From: Clostridiales bacterium
GTDB lineage: Bacteria; Bacillota; Clostridia; Oscillospirales; Oscillospiraceae
Reading direction: 5' to 3'
Length of the DNA stretch: 35,076 nucleotides
Assembly (NCBI GenBank): GCA_012520395.1
Contig: JAAYOL010000009.1
Span: 1 to 35,076 of the forward strand
The position numbers and the translations under genes were made by a program. The notes beneath the pieces were generated by a model. That model was not told where the DNA came from. It made no database searches and saw only the letters and a program-made list of their open reading frames with translations. This document shows positions 9,374 through 16,945 of the stretch, one piece after another (the stretch's first letter is position 1; every line of letters begins with the position of its first letter).

Positions 9374-10417
9374 TCAACTCTTCATCTTGGGATCAAACGC
9401 ATCCCGCAGTCCATCGCCAAATAAGTTAAAGCTGAGGATGATGAGGCTGATGAGGATGGCCGGCGCAAGAAGAAGATAGGGGTAGGTGTTAAGGCCGTTA
9501 ATGGCGTCACTTGCCAGGGAACCGAGCGATGGCAGAGGGATGGCGACTCCAAGACCTAAAAAGCTAAGAAAACTCTCCGTAAAAATAGAGGAGGGAATCT
9601 GAAGGGTTGTTGTTACAATCAGGGTACCGATGCAGTTTGTAAGCAGGTGCTTGCGAATAATGCGAGCGTTTGAGGCACCCAGCGCTTTTGCAGCGGTAAC
9701 ATATTCGCTCTGCTTAAGGGTGAGAACCTGGCCGCGCACGATACGGGCCATGCCAACCCAATAAAGAAGAGCGAAAACAAGGAATATACTGATAAGGTTT
9801 GCTCCAACAATCTGAATCCATTGGAATCCGGGCAATTTCGATAATGCAGCCAAGGGATCAGATATTGAGAAGGAAATCAGTACAATAAGGAGAATATCGG
9901 GAATTGTGTAGATGATATCAACTATACGCATCATTATCAGGTCAACCCATCCGCCGAAAAAACCGGCGACAGACCCGAATACTGAACCGATAATCAAAAT
10001 AATACCAGATGCAATAAGCCCGACAAGAAGGGATATCCGGCTTCCAACCATTACGCGTACTGCATAGTCACGCCCAAGGTTGTCCGTACCTAGGATATGG
10101 GGGAACACTTTTTCCCCCGCTTCACGTCGAGCCAGCTCCTGGTCGGAAAACTGCATTGGAGCAAGATATTCAGAACCACGAATCTGTTGGTTATATGTGT
10201 AGGGGTAATAGTTTGGTATAACAAACGAAAATATCATAATAAGAATAATAAATACCAAGCTAACCATAGCCACTTTATTCTTGAACAGTCGTATCATAGC
10301 GTCTCTAAAGAAACCAACACTGGGACGCATCTGCACAAGCTCCTGCTTCTCGCTGTCGGAAGCGGGCATGAAGTCTTCAACACTCAGGTGAAAACTGATA
10401 GGGTTTTTCTTAGTCAT
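9374..10417 (-). CDS. oppC: Oligopeptide ABC transporter permease OppC
   Basis: A 347-residue inner-membrane permease. The cytosolic N-terminus (about 50 residues) is followed by a first helix (around 55-75), a large external segment and then the BPD_transp_1 core with about five helices. The EAA-type coupling loop (residues about 243-262, A-A-K-A-L-G-A-S-N-A-R-I-I) contacts the ATPases. H-I-L-G-T-D-N-L-G-R-D is the family hallmark before the core. A GAGGAG SD lies 9 nt before the ATG. The gene lies 13 nt downstream of oppB. Confidence 0.93.
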   Translation of the reverse strand: MTKKNPISFHLSVEDFMPASDSEKQELVQMRPSVGFFRDAMIRLFKNKVAMVSLVFIILIMIFSFVIPNYYPYTYNQQIRGSEYLAPMQFSDQELARREAGEKVFPHILGTDNLGRDYAVRVMVGSRISLLVGLIASGIILIIGSVFGSVAGFFGGWVDLIMMRIVDIIYTIPDILLIVLISFSISDPLAALSKLPGFQWIQIVGANLISIFLVFALLYWVGMARIVRGQVLTLKQSEYVTAAKALGASNARIIRKHLLTNCIGTLIVTTTLQIPSSIFTESFLSFLGLGVAIPLPSLGSLASDAINGLNTYPYLLLAPAILISLIILSFNLFGDGLRDAFDPKMKS

Positions 10418-10430
10418 TGCAGATAACTCC

Positions 10431-11348
10431 TCACTTTAGTTTAATACGCGGGTCAACCAATTTGTAAACGATATCAACCAGCATATTCATCAAAATAATG
10501 AGTGTGGCGAGGAAGATAGTGGTTCCCATTATCAAAGTATAGTCGCGGTTAGAAATAGAACTGATAAATTCCTTTCCAAGACCCGGAATAACAAAAATCT
10601 TCTCGACGATAAAGCTACCTGTAAGTGTGTAGGCCAGCAGAGGACCGACATATGTAACTACAGGCATGATGGCATTACGCAAAGCGTGCTTAAACAGAGA
10701 GATAAACTGAGAAAGGCCCTTTGAACGTGCTGTACGCATATAATCCTGGCCGATTACGTCCAACATAGAAGAACGCATAAGGCGGGCAATGTATGCCGTG
10801 GGGTAGAATGACAATGAGAAAATCGGTAAAACGTAATGCAATGGCGTTGTCAACCCAAAGGTTGGCAACCACCCCAAATTGACTCCAAAGGTATACATGC
10901 CTACCGTACATAAAACGAAGCTTGGAACTGCAATACCGCAGGTTGCAATAACAATAATGACGCTGTCAATCCACTTTCCGCGGTTAAGGGCAGCTACACT
11001 CCCCAAAGGTATGCCAATAAGCAAGGCCGTCAGCACAGACAAGCCGCCAAGCCTTGCAGACACGGGAAACTTACTTGTTATAATATCAGTTACCGTACGT
11101 CCCCTCTGCTTAAGAGATAGTCCGAAATCTCCCTTAAGTATGTTTTTCATATAGTTTTTATATTGCACAATTAGTGGTTGATCCAGACCATATTTTTCGT
11201 TAAGTGCTTGCTGTGCTTGTTCACTAATAGATTTTTCGGCAACAAAAGGGCCGCCGGGAACTAGATTCATCAGTAAAAACGTAATGGTAGCTACCAAAAA
11301 AATCGTCAAGGCAGCCAAAACCACACGCTTTAAAATGTATTTTAGCAT
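10431..11348 (-). CDS. oppB: Oligopeptide ABC transporter permease OppB
   Basis: A 305-residue permease that pairs with OppC to form the peptide channel. The start at 11348 (MLKYILKRVV) rather than 11411 is chosen because all OppB proteins begin at this hydrophobic helix and AAGGAAG lies 9 nt upstream. The N-terminal OppB domain carries the F-L-L-M-N-L-V-P-G-G-P-F motif and L-N-E-K-Y-G-L-D-Q-P. About six helices follow, with the coupling loop A-R-S-K-G-L-S around residue 210. It is the first gene of the operon, downstream of a strong promoter at 11468-11496. Confidence 0.93.
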   Translation of the reverse strand: MLKYILKRVVLAALTIFLVATITFLLMNLVPGGPFVAEKSISEQAQQALNEKYGLDQPLIVQYKNYMKNILKGDFGLSLKQRGRTVTDIITSKFPVSARLGGLSVLTALLIGIPLGSVAALNRGKWIDSVIIVIATCGIAVPSFVLCTVGMYTFGVNLGWLPTFGLTTPLHYVLPIFSLSFYPTAYIARLMRSSMLDVIGQDYMRTARSKGLSQFISLFKHALRNAIMPVVTYVGPLLAYTLTGSFIVEKIFVIPGLGKEFISSISNRDYTLIMGTTIFLATLIILMNMLVDIVYKLVDPRIKLK

Positions 11349-11467
11349 TTGCTGATACTTCCTTGTCCACAGTTTTTGTGTAAGTGTTTTATGGTGCATT
11401 AGCTGATGCATATCACTGCAAAAATCGCTATTTGATTAAACAGGATTGCATCACTAAAATATAAAAA

Positions 11468-11496
11468 ATTTTATCAAAACCGACAGCTTTTGTCAA
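11468..11496 (-). promoter_or_regulatory. Promoter of the oppBCDFA operon
   Basis: On the minus strand, TTGACA (11491-11496) and TAAAAT (11468-11473) are separated by exactly 17 nt, so this is near consensus for the housekeeping sigma factor. The leader to oppB is about 110 nt. It contains a short TGCATCAGC/TAATGCAC palindromic patch (about 11397-11413) but no recognised riboswitch. Confidence 0.75.
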
Positions 11497-11590
11497 GTTA
11501 ACATACTACGTTCTTATGAGAATAAAAATCAATGAAACCATTGATAAATCAGGGTTTTATGAGTGTTTAGTAATTTTATAGGAATTAAAT

Positions 11591-11687
11591 GCCACCCCGG
11601 TCTTACCCAAAATTTCCCTTATTTCCTCGGGCTTATAACGTAGTACTGCCCTTCCGCGCCCTCGCTGTCGGCGTTTTGGTCGCAGGA
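11591..11687 (-). pseudogene. Relic fragment of a yyaL-like gene
   Basis: About 95 nt align with 3741-3838 inside the intact yyaL-like gene, at roughly 80% identity by eye. Read on the minus strand, the fragment gives C-D-Q-N-A-D-S-E-G-A-E-G-Q-Y-Y-V, then a 1-nt deletion, then K-P-E-E-I-R-E-I-L-G-K-T. This matches [21 protein letters not shown] in the intact protein. Neither side of the fragment continues the similarity. It sits between the opp promoter and the SOD gene. It is a decayed piece of a paralogue or horizontally acquired copy, not a functional gene. Confidence 0.8.
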
Positions 11688-11762
11688 GCTACAAACTTCT
11701 CCGCTGTGCTGTCTATGCTCAAAAATAGGCACTGCGCATAAACTGGAGCGGAGGTGTAGCGA

Positions 11763-12257
11763 TTGAATTATAACAATAATTCGCAGGACATATTAAAAGT
11801 CCTTATTAACGACAGGCCCGGCGCAGTTGCGCACTTAAGGGGCTCCAGAGAATATCCGACTATTAGCGGCACAGTACATTTTTATCAGGTGCAGTATGGT
11901 GTCATCGTCATAGCCTCGGTAGCCGGCCTTCCTGCCGGGAGCGGGCGGTGTGATGATAGGATTTTCGCGATGCATATACATAGTGGAGGCAGTTGTATGG
12001 GAAACCAAAACGACCCCTTCCCTTTAACGGGCAGCCACTATAATCCGGACAACTGTCCTCATCCATATCACGCGGGCGACCTGCCCCCGCTCTTTGGTAA
12101 CAGGGGTATAGCCTGGAGTGCTTTTCTCACAAATCGCTTTCAGGTAAGAGATGTTCTCGGGAAGACGGTGATTATCCACGCTTCCCCGGATGATTTTACA
12201 TCCCAGCCTGCCGGTAACTCAGGCAAAAAAATTGCCTGCGGGGTAATCGTCAGATAG
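11763..12257 (+). CDS. sodC: Cu/Zn superoxide dismutase family protein
   Basis: A 164-residue Sod_Cu domain protein that would dismute superoxide. Expected Cu ligands are His71 and His73 (in HIH), His92 (also the bridging His, in SHYNP) and His139 (HASPDD). Zn ligands would be His92, His100, His103 and Asp106 (HAGD). Cys78 and Cys159 match the family disulfide. The zinc loop is shortened, and the usual catalytic Arg before ACGVI is Lys156. There is no signal peptide, so the protein is predicted to be cytosolic, unlike most bacterial SodC. The start is TTG 11763 with GGAGGTG 8 nt upstream, and no in-frame ATG lies nearby. The gene is alone, on the opposite strand to opp. Confidence 0.88.
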   Translation: MNYNNNSQDILKVLINDRPGAVAHLRGSREYPTISGTVHFYQVQYGVIVIASVAGLPAGSGRCDDRIFAMHIHSGGSCMGNQNDPFPLTGSHYNPDNCPHPYHAGDLPPLFGNRGIAWSAFLTNRFQVRDVLGKTVIIHASPDDFTSQPAGNSGKKIACGVIVR

Positions 12258-12275
12258 TCTTGTGTTAATCACATT

Positions 12276-12308
12276 TACAGCAGACCTGCCATTGGCGGGT
12301 CTGCTGTA
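12276..12308. terminator. Hairpin after sodC
   Basis: A 15-bp stem with one G·U pair (12276-12290 with 12294-12308) and a 3-nt loop, placed 18 nt after the stop codon. No proper T tract follows, so termination may be inefficient. Confidence 0.6.
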
Positions 12309-12492
12309 ATATATAGAAATAGCGCAAATACGCTATCGGTCACGCTTAACCTTACTTTTATTATGCCTTAATTCCCATATTACATATATTAATATATTTC
12401 TATTTTTTATAACTCAATAACTCTAAAATCGAAGAATTTCGGGTAGCTATTAAGGATGGAGATTGCGTGTTTCCTTTGAAAAAAAGACAAGC

Positions 12493-12525
12493 AAAAGGAT
12501 GAATCGTAGAAACGGTTCATCCTTT
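12493..12525. terminator. Terminator after the Nif3-family gene
   Basis: The stem AAAAGGATGAA (12493-12503) pairs with TTCATCCTTTT (12515-12525) across an 11-nt loop. It is flanked by T-rich or A-rich tracts and lies 11 nt beyond the minus-strand stop at 12537. Confidence 0.78.
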
Positions 12526-12536
12526 TTAAATATAGT

Positions 12537-13328
12537 CTAAAAGAAATTAGCAGTCTGTTTATGAATGGCTGAAATATGAACCTCGATACCTGTAAAAGCC
12601 TCTCCAAGCCATTGCTTCAGCCTGGGGCAGACAACATTCTCTGTGCAGAAGTGGTCGGCGTCAATGAGATTGAGCCCCTCCTCCTTCGCGTCAAGAAAGG
12701 TATTGTAACGTATATCGGCGGTAACGAAGGTATCGCATCCCTTTTCAATTGCGTGCTTCATGTCTCCCCCGCCCGAGCCTCCCAATACTGCGACACGCCT
12801 TACCGGTTTTCCCGAGTCGTGATAGCGCAGCCCGTTACACACGAGCTTCGACTTCACGAGCTGCAGGAAAGAATCCATGGAAACCGGCTCTGGAAGCTCG
12901 CCGTATCGTCCAATGCCATAGGCCGACCCGTCCGGGCCCTTCCCTTCTTCGGACAGCAGCCTTACATTGCTCAATCCCAGGAGAGCGGCCATTGTATCAT
13001 TGACCCCACCGGAGGCGGCATCGAGGTTTGTGTGTAGGCAAATGGCCGAAATACCGTTCTTAATAAGGTTTACGATTTTTCTGCCCGTTCCGTCCTTGTC
13101 TGTTACGCTTTTCAGGTCAAAAAACAGAGGATGATGCGAGACGATAAGCTCCGCACCGATGGCGGCCGCCTCACTAACCACTTCGTCGGTTATGTCGAGG
13201 GCAATAAGTATTCTTTTGACCTCTTGACCGGCAAAACCGGCAAGAAGCCCAACATTGTCCCACTCCATTTTCGTACTCAAGGGTGCCTTGCTATCAAGAA
13301 ACGCAAGAATTTCACTCACAGTTGGCAT
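12537..13328 (-). CDS. Nif3-like dinuclear metal-centre protein (YqfO)
   Basis: A 263-residue member of the NIF3/DUF34 family, often annotated GTP cyclohydrolase 1 type 2; its cellular role remains unsettled. Metal-site motifs are present: SHHPLFF (about residues 64-70), HTNLDAA (about 97-103) and the C-terminal DADHFCTEN (about 220-228). N-terminal M-E-W-D-N-V-G-L-L is the usual signature. It has the short form, without the central PII-like insert found in the longer B. subtilis YqfO. A GAGGAGAGG SD lies before the ATG. Its first 17 nt overlap the end of trmK, giving the conserved Firmicute trmK-yqfO pair. Confidence 0.9.
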   Translation of the reverse strand: MPTVSEILAFLDSKAPLSTKMEWDNVGLLAGFAGQEVKRILIALDITDEVVSEAAAIGAELIVSHHPLFFDLKSVTDKDGTGRKIVNLIKNGISAICLHTNLDAASGGVNDTMAALLGLSNVRLLSEEGKGPDGSAYGIGRYGELPEPVSMDSFLQLVKSKLVCNGLRYHDSGKPVRRVAVLGGSGGGDMKHAIEKGCDTFVTADIRYNTFLDAKEEGLNLIDADHFCTENVVCPRLKQWLGEAFTGIEVHISAIHKQTANFF

Positions 13329-14025
13329 ATTCGACCTCTCCTCTCATTTTAATTAAACCCTCCAGAACTGGTTCAAGCTGCGTTAAGCGAACGTCCTTGT
13401 TAGGAGCTCTGGATGATTTAAGCCCTTCAACTGCAGAGGTTATCCGACGTATTTGTCTGTCAAGATACTTCCCCAGCAGAGGGTCTCTTTTTTCAGCAAG
13501 CACTTTCGGCACATATAGCTCGCAGACTGAAGGCTTTGGCTCGCCAGGCCCGGCCAGGATTATCAGATAGATTTCTCCCTCGTCCTCGGCAAGGGCTGCG
13601 TCCCTTGCCCGCAGTCCGTTTAAATGCAGCCATCGAATCAGTTCCTCGGTTTTAGTCATCGGTTGGAGAATCAGCGCGTGTCTCCCCTCGCCTATCCAGT
13701 CGGACGCGGACAATATCCCGGCAATCGTCTCCCCTCCCATACCTGCAACAATAATGGCGTCCACGCTATCAGGATTAAGGTGGGACATTCCATCTGAGAG
13801 CACAAGCTCAAGCCCTGTTTTAATGCCGTATTCTTCGGCAGTCTCCCGGGCACGTTGCAATGGGCCCTTATTTATGTCGGAGGCGTAGACCTGCTTTACC
13901 TTACCGGAGCGCAAAAGCCATACGGGGACATAGCAGTGGTCGGTACCTATATCGGCCACACGCTCGAAATTAACCGCATAGGCAGCTATGGCAGCAAGCC
14001 GGTTTGTAAGCTTAATATCTTTCAT
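13312..14025 (-). CDS. trmK: tRNA (adenine22-N1)-methyltransferase TrmK
   Basis: A 237-residue class I SAM-dependent methyltransferase that makes m1A22 in tRNA. The SAM-binding motif V-A-D-I-G-T-D-H is at about residues 23-30, followed by A-S-D-I-N and the I-V-A-G-M-G-G-E-T motif that is characteristic of TrmK. The C-terminus is a helical coiled region. ATG 14025 (MKDIKLTNRL) is chosen because the family starts here and a GGGTGG precedes it; the longer open frame up to 14082 runs through a terminator hairpin. In B. subtilis, the orthologue yqfN lies near sigA and yqfO. Confidence 0.92.
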   Translation of the reverse strand: MKDIKLTNRLAAIAAYAVNFERVADIGTDHCYVPVWLLRSGKVKQVYASDINKGPLQRARETAEEYGIKTGLELVLSDGMSHLNPDSVDAIIVAGMGGETIAGILSASDWIGEGRHALILQPMTKTEELIRWLHLNGLRARDAALAEDEGEIYLIILAGPGEPKPSVCELYVPKVLAEKRDPLLGKYLDRQIRRITSAVEGLKSSRAPNKDVRLTQLEPVLEGLIKMRGEVEYANCE

Positions 14026-14051
14026 AAAAACCACCCGCATAATAGAAAGAT

Positions 14052-14074
14052 AAAAGCCGGAAATACCGGCTTTT
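14052..14074 (-). terminator. Terminator between the DUF1858 gene and trmK
   Basis: A 9-bp perfect stem, AAAAGCCGG/CCGGCTTTT (14052-14060 with 14066-14074), with a 5-nt loop, just after the DUF1858 stop at 14094. Some read-through into trmK is possible, as no separate promoter is obvious between them. Confidence 0.72.
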
Positions 14075-14093
14075 AATCTCATTGTAATTAATC

Positions 14094-14285
14094 TTACTCA
14101 GCGTTGAGCTTTTCGAGGAAGGCGTCTGTATCCACACCGTGAACTGCGCAGGCCTCCTCAACGGTTTCGCCGCTCGCCATTACGCAGCCGAGGCAATGCA
14201 TTCCTAACTCATAAAACAGGGGAGCTTTCTCGGGAGCAATGGAAAGAATATCTGCAATAATGGTATCTCTAGTAATATTTGCCAC
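14094..14285 (-). CDS. DUF1858 redox-disulfide domain protein
   Basis: A 63-residue protein of the DUF1858 / hybrid-cluster-protein-associated disulfide domain type. The fold is recognised from the N-terminal I-T-R-D-T-I-I-A-D-I-L, then the G-M-H-C-L-G-C motif (Cys31 and Cys34), then Cys46. Such domains occur alone or fused to iron-sulfur repair proteins (ScdA/RIC) in anaerobes and are inferred to act in redox or cluster chemistry. GTG start at 14285, with GGAGGT 6 nt upstream. It is cytosolic and sits between two hairpins, so it is probably monocistronic. Confidence 0.87.
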   Translation of the reverse strand: MANITRDTIIADILSIAPEKAPLFYELGMHCLGCVMASGETVEEACAVHGVDTDAFLEKLNAE

Positions 14286-14367
14286 TGTTATACCTCCATG
14301 ATTTCATTATAAATTGTATTATACCCGTATAATTTCTAAATTTCAACATATTTATAAAAAAAGCAAA

Positions 14368-14389
14368 GGGGATGTCTGGCGACACCCCC
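14368..14389 (-). terminator. Terminator after the zinc-ribbon gene
   Basis: A 9-bp stem with one G·U pair (14368-14376 with 14381-14389) and a TGGC loop. On the minus strand it is followed by TTTGCTTTTTTTATAA, a clear T tract. Confidence 0.82.
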
Positions 14390-14402
14390 AAGCCTTTTGT
14401 TT

Positions 14403-14681
14403 TTAGTTTTCTTCTCTCAACTTAGCGAAGCAATCGCTGCAATATACGGGTCTGTCGGACTTAGGCTCAAAAGGAACCTTAGCTTCGCCGCCGCAGCTTG
14501 CGCATGTAGCGGTAAAATACTCCCTGGGACCTCTAGCGGCGTTCTTCCTGGCGTCACGGCAGCTCTTGCAGCGCTGCGGCTCGTTCTGGAAGCCTCTCTC
14601 GGCATAAAACTCCTGCTCACCCGCGGTGAAAACAAACTCCGCTCCACATTCCTTGCATACCAGTGTCTTGTCTTCGTACAT
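14403..14681 (-). CDS. Double zinc-ribbon protein
   Basis: A 92-residue protein with four CxxC knuckles: Cys9/12, Cys38/41, Cys60/63 and Cys80/83. These make two probable zinc sites. The N-terminal half, with K-E-C-G-A-E-F-V-F-T-A-G-E-Q-E-F-Y-A-E-R-G-F, is the 'probable zinc-ribbon' (zf-trcl type) domain common as a small stand-alone protein in clostridia. Its function is unknown; nucleic-acid or protein binding is inferred. GTGAGG SD before the ATG. It lies 52 nt after sigH in the same direction, so co-transcription with the sporulation sigma gene is possible. Confidence 0.86.
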   Translation of the reverse strand: MYEDKTLVCKECGAEFVFTAGEQEFYAERGFQNEPQRCKSCRDARKNAARGPREYFTATCASCGGEAKVPFEPKSDRPVYCSDCFAKLREEN

Positions 14682-14733
14682 TTTGCATCCTCACTTTTGA
14701 CAGAAATCTTGCCCTATGGGCTTGTATTTGCGT

Positions 14734-15354
14734 TCAGCCGAAACTGATATCGCCATAATTAAGTAGTGCCAGTTTTTTTCTGACACGCTGGACTGCGTTG
14801 TCCACCGATTTTAGAGGTTTATCTATCTTATGCGCTATCTCACGATAGGAAAGTCCTTTTAAATACAACCCCATAATTTCGGCTTCCAGTCCGGATAGAT
14901 GAACAGCAAAATCTGATAAAATCTCATCGGAACGCTCTTTGTCGATTAGCAGGTCTTCAGGTTCGCGCCGGAAAACTGCATACAGTATCGATTCCGTCTG
15001 AATTTGATTTCCGTCAAATGAGGGGGATTCCAAAGAAACGTAGTTGTTTAAGGGTGCGTGTCTAGAGCCTGCTGCGGATTTGATTGCGCTGTATAGTCTA
15101 CGACGAATACAAAGCTCTGCATATGTTCTAAAGGAAGCGCCACCGTCCGGGTTATACTCTCTAAGGGCAGATAGGAGACCAAGCATCCCTTCCTGAATGA
15201 GATCCTCACTGTCGCCGCCTGCCAGAAAATATGGACGCGCACAGACCCTTACCAGCCTGCTGTACCTTTCAACAAGCTGTTCCTCCGCTTCCCTATTACC
15301 GGAGATTGCCAACCGGTGTAAAGTTTCATCGCTTATATTATTTAGCTGTCCCAT
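14734..15354 (-). CDS. sigH: RNA polymerase sigma factor SigH (Spo0H-type)
   Basis: A 206-residue sigma-70-family factor whose sequence matches sigma-H, the factor for early stationary phase and sporulation entry. Region 2 includes G-G-D-S-E-D-L-I-Q-E-G-M-L-G-L-L (about 46-61), and the segment R-T-Y-A-E-L-C-I-R-R-R-L-Y-S-A-I-K follows. Region 4 (about 150-198) has the helix-turn-helix G-L-S-Y-R-E-I-A-H-K-I-D-K-P-L-K-S-V-D-N. The SD is weak, so translation may be modest or controlled. The promoter upstream is of housekeeping type. The downstream neighbour is the zinc-ribbon gene rather than the rpmG-secE-nusG genes found in Bacillus. Confidence 0.88.
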   Translation of the reverse strand: MGQLNNISDETLHRLAISGNREAEEQLVERYSRLVRVCARPYFLAGGDSEDLIQEGMLGLLSALREYNPDGGASFRTYAELCIRRRLYSAIKSAAGSRHAPLNNYVSLESPSFDGNQIQTESILYAVFRREPEDLLIDKERSDEILSDFAVHLSGLEAEIMGLYLKGLSYREIAHKIDKPLKSVDNAVQRVRKKLALLNYGDISFG

Positions 15355-15383
15355 AGTCAGTTTTTCTCACTATTCTAGCATTT

Positions 15384-15412
15384 AGTATAATAAACTGGTC
15401 TGGAAAAGTCAA
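15384..15412 (-). promoter_or_regulatory. Promoter of sigH
   Basis: Minus-strand TTGACT (15407-15412), a 17-nt spacer, then TATACT (15384-15389): a good housekeeping promoter about 30 nt before the sigH ATG, so the leader is short. No AbrB- or Spo0A-type site was obvious by eye. Confidence 0.72.
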
Positions 15413-15430
15413 GTATTTATACAAAATTAT

Positions 15431-16798
15431 TTAATAATTCGCAATATTTATTAAACTTTTTATAGTGTTTGATAGATTTTGAGCAGTAAGCTCTGCCAAA
15501 GTCATCTCGGAAGCTTCCACCATAACTCTAATAAGTGCTTCTGTGCCGGACGGCCTTATTAAGACTCTGCCGCTCTCCCCCAGCGCTCTCTCTGCAGATT
15601 CTATATCCTTTTTCAGCTTATCAGACTTCATAATAAGATTTTTTTTCTCATTTCCGCCTTCTATCGGGACATTAAGCAAAACCTGGGGATATTGAGGTAT
15701 TTCGGACACCAGCTCAGATACCTTCTTCCCTGTCGAGGAGACGATGCTCAAGAGTTTGACCGCTGCAAGCTGACCGTCCCCGGTAGTGGCATCGTCAAGG
15801 AAAATCAGATGCCCGGACTGTTCTCCGCCGAGGTTATAGCCGCCCTTTAGCATCATATCAAGGACGTTTTTGTCTCCCACCGCCGCGCAGAGCACTTTAA
15901 ACCCGTTATCGCGCGCGAATTTATGAAAGCCGAGGTTCGACATAACCGTGGCGACTATGGTATCGCCCTTAAGCCTGCCCTGGGCCTTCATTACGCGGCC
16001 ACAGACACCCATTATGAGGTCGCCGTCAACAGTATTGCCGTTTTCATCTACAATAAGGCAGCGGTCGGCGTCCCCGTCAAAAGCGATTCCCATATCGTAG
16101 CCGCCGGCAACGACAGTCCTAGACAAAATATCCATATGCGTCGAGCCGCAGCAGTCGTTAATATTTATCCCGTTTGGATGGTCCTTGATTATCTCATACT
16201 CTATTTGGAAGCGTGAAAAGAGCTGCTGTGCCGTACGGCAGGCCGCACCGTTAGCACAGTCTATGACTACCTTGAGGTCCCTTATCTCGCCCTCGGCACA
16301 GCCGGCAAGATGATCTATGTATACTTCCACCCACTTGCTGCCATCTTCCATCACCCGGCCTATCTCTTCAAATCTTTTATCCGGCAGCTGTTCCCCGCAG
16401 AGCACATACTCCTCTATCTGCTCCTCCAGTTCATCAGAGAGCTTGAAGCCCTTGGAGTTGAAGATTTTTATACCGTTATACTCAAAAGGATTGTGCGAGG
16501 CAGAAATAACTATTCCCGCATCTGCCCCGGAAGCAACTGTTATATAAGCGACGGCCGGGGTAGGAACTACTCCCAGCGGCATTACAGAAGCGCCTGCCGA
16601 ACACAGCCCTGCAATAAGCGCCGCCTCAAGCATATCCGAGGATATACGGGTGTCCTTCCCAATCGTAAAAATTGTTTGGCCTTCTTTATCTTTGGATAAG
16701 ACTGTCGCCGCCGCCTGCCCCACACGAAAGGCGAGCAGTGCGTTTAAGTCCTTATTTGCTATTCCCCTAATTCCGTCGGTACCAAATAATTTTGCCAT
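15431..16798 (-). CDS. glmM: Phosphoglucosamine mutase
   Basis: A 455-residue enzyme that interconverts glucosamine-6-phosphate and glucosamine-1-phosphate on the way to UDP-GlcNAc and peptidoglycan. MAKLFGTDGIRG is the typical start; the active-site phosphoserine is Ser101 in S-A-S-H-N-P; the metal loop is D-G-D-A-D-R; the C-terminal phosphate loop is R-P-S-G-T-E. The frame is open to 16927, but ATG 16798 fits the family, and GGAGA lies 5 nt before it. The 147-nt gap after ruvB holds a switch-like inverted repeat covering this SD (see the leader entry). Co-transcription from the ruv operon is possible but not certain. Confidence 0.95.
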   Translation of the reverse strand: MAKLFGTDGIRGIANKDLNALLAFRVGQAAATVLSKDKEGQTIFTIGKDTRISSDMLEAALIAGLCSAGASVMPLGVVPTPAVAYITVASGADAGIVISASHNPFEYNGIKIFNSKGFKLSDELEEQIEEYVLCGEQLPDKRFEEIGRVMEDGSKWVEVYIDHLAGCAEGEIRDLKVVIDCANGAACRTAQQLFSRFQIEYEIIKDHPNGININDCCGSTHMDILSRTVVAGGYDMGIAFDGDADRCLIVDENGNTVDGDLIMGVCGRVMKAQGRLKGDTIVATVMSNLGFHKFARDNGFKVLCAAVGDKNVLDMMLKGGYNLGGEQSGHLIFLDDATTGDGQLAAVKLLSIVSSTGKKVSELVSEIPQYPQVLLNVPIEGGNEKKNLIMKSDKLKKDIESAERALGESGRVLIRPSGTEALIRVMVEASEMTLAELTAQNLSNTIKSLINIANY

Positions 16799-16801
16799 AT
16801 T

Positions 16802-16866
16802 AATCTCCATTCTGCCACTATGCAAATAGGGATGAAAATCTCCATTAGTGGCAAAATGGAGATTTT
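16802..16866 (-). promoter_or_regulatory. Switch-like inverted-repeat leader of glmM
   Basis: The segment 16802-16820 pairs with 16846-16864 over 19 nt (one G·U in RNA), with a 25-nt loop. This buries the glmM SD (GGAGA, 16804-16808). The same upstream arm can instead pair with 16835-16846 in a perfect 12-bp hairpin (16835-16846 with 16855-16866), which frees the SD. The two folds exclude each other. This is the layout of a translational switch, or of a terminator/decoy for ruvB transcripts, but no ligand domain is recognised. Confidence 0.55.
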
Positions 16867-16945
16867 GGCATGTGCCGGTTTGCCGTTTTGCGGCGAGATT
16901 AATGCAAAAATTATCGAATTTTCTCATTAATCGTCTGATGTGTTA

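Noticed and set aside
16799..16927. N-terminal extension of GlmM
   Set aside because: The added 43 residues match no GlmM and run through the leader hairpins; the SD lies before ATG 16798.
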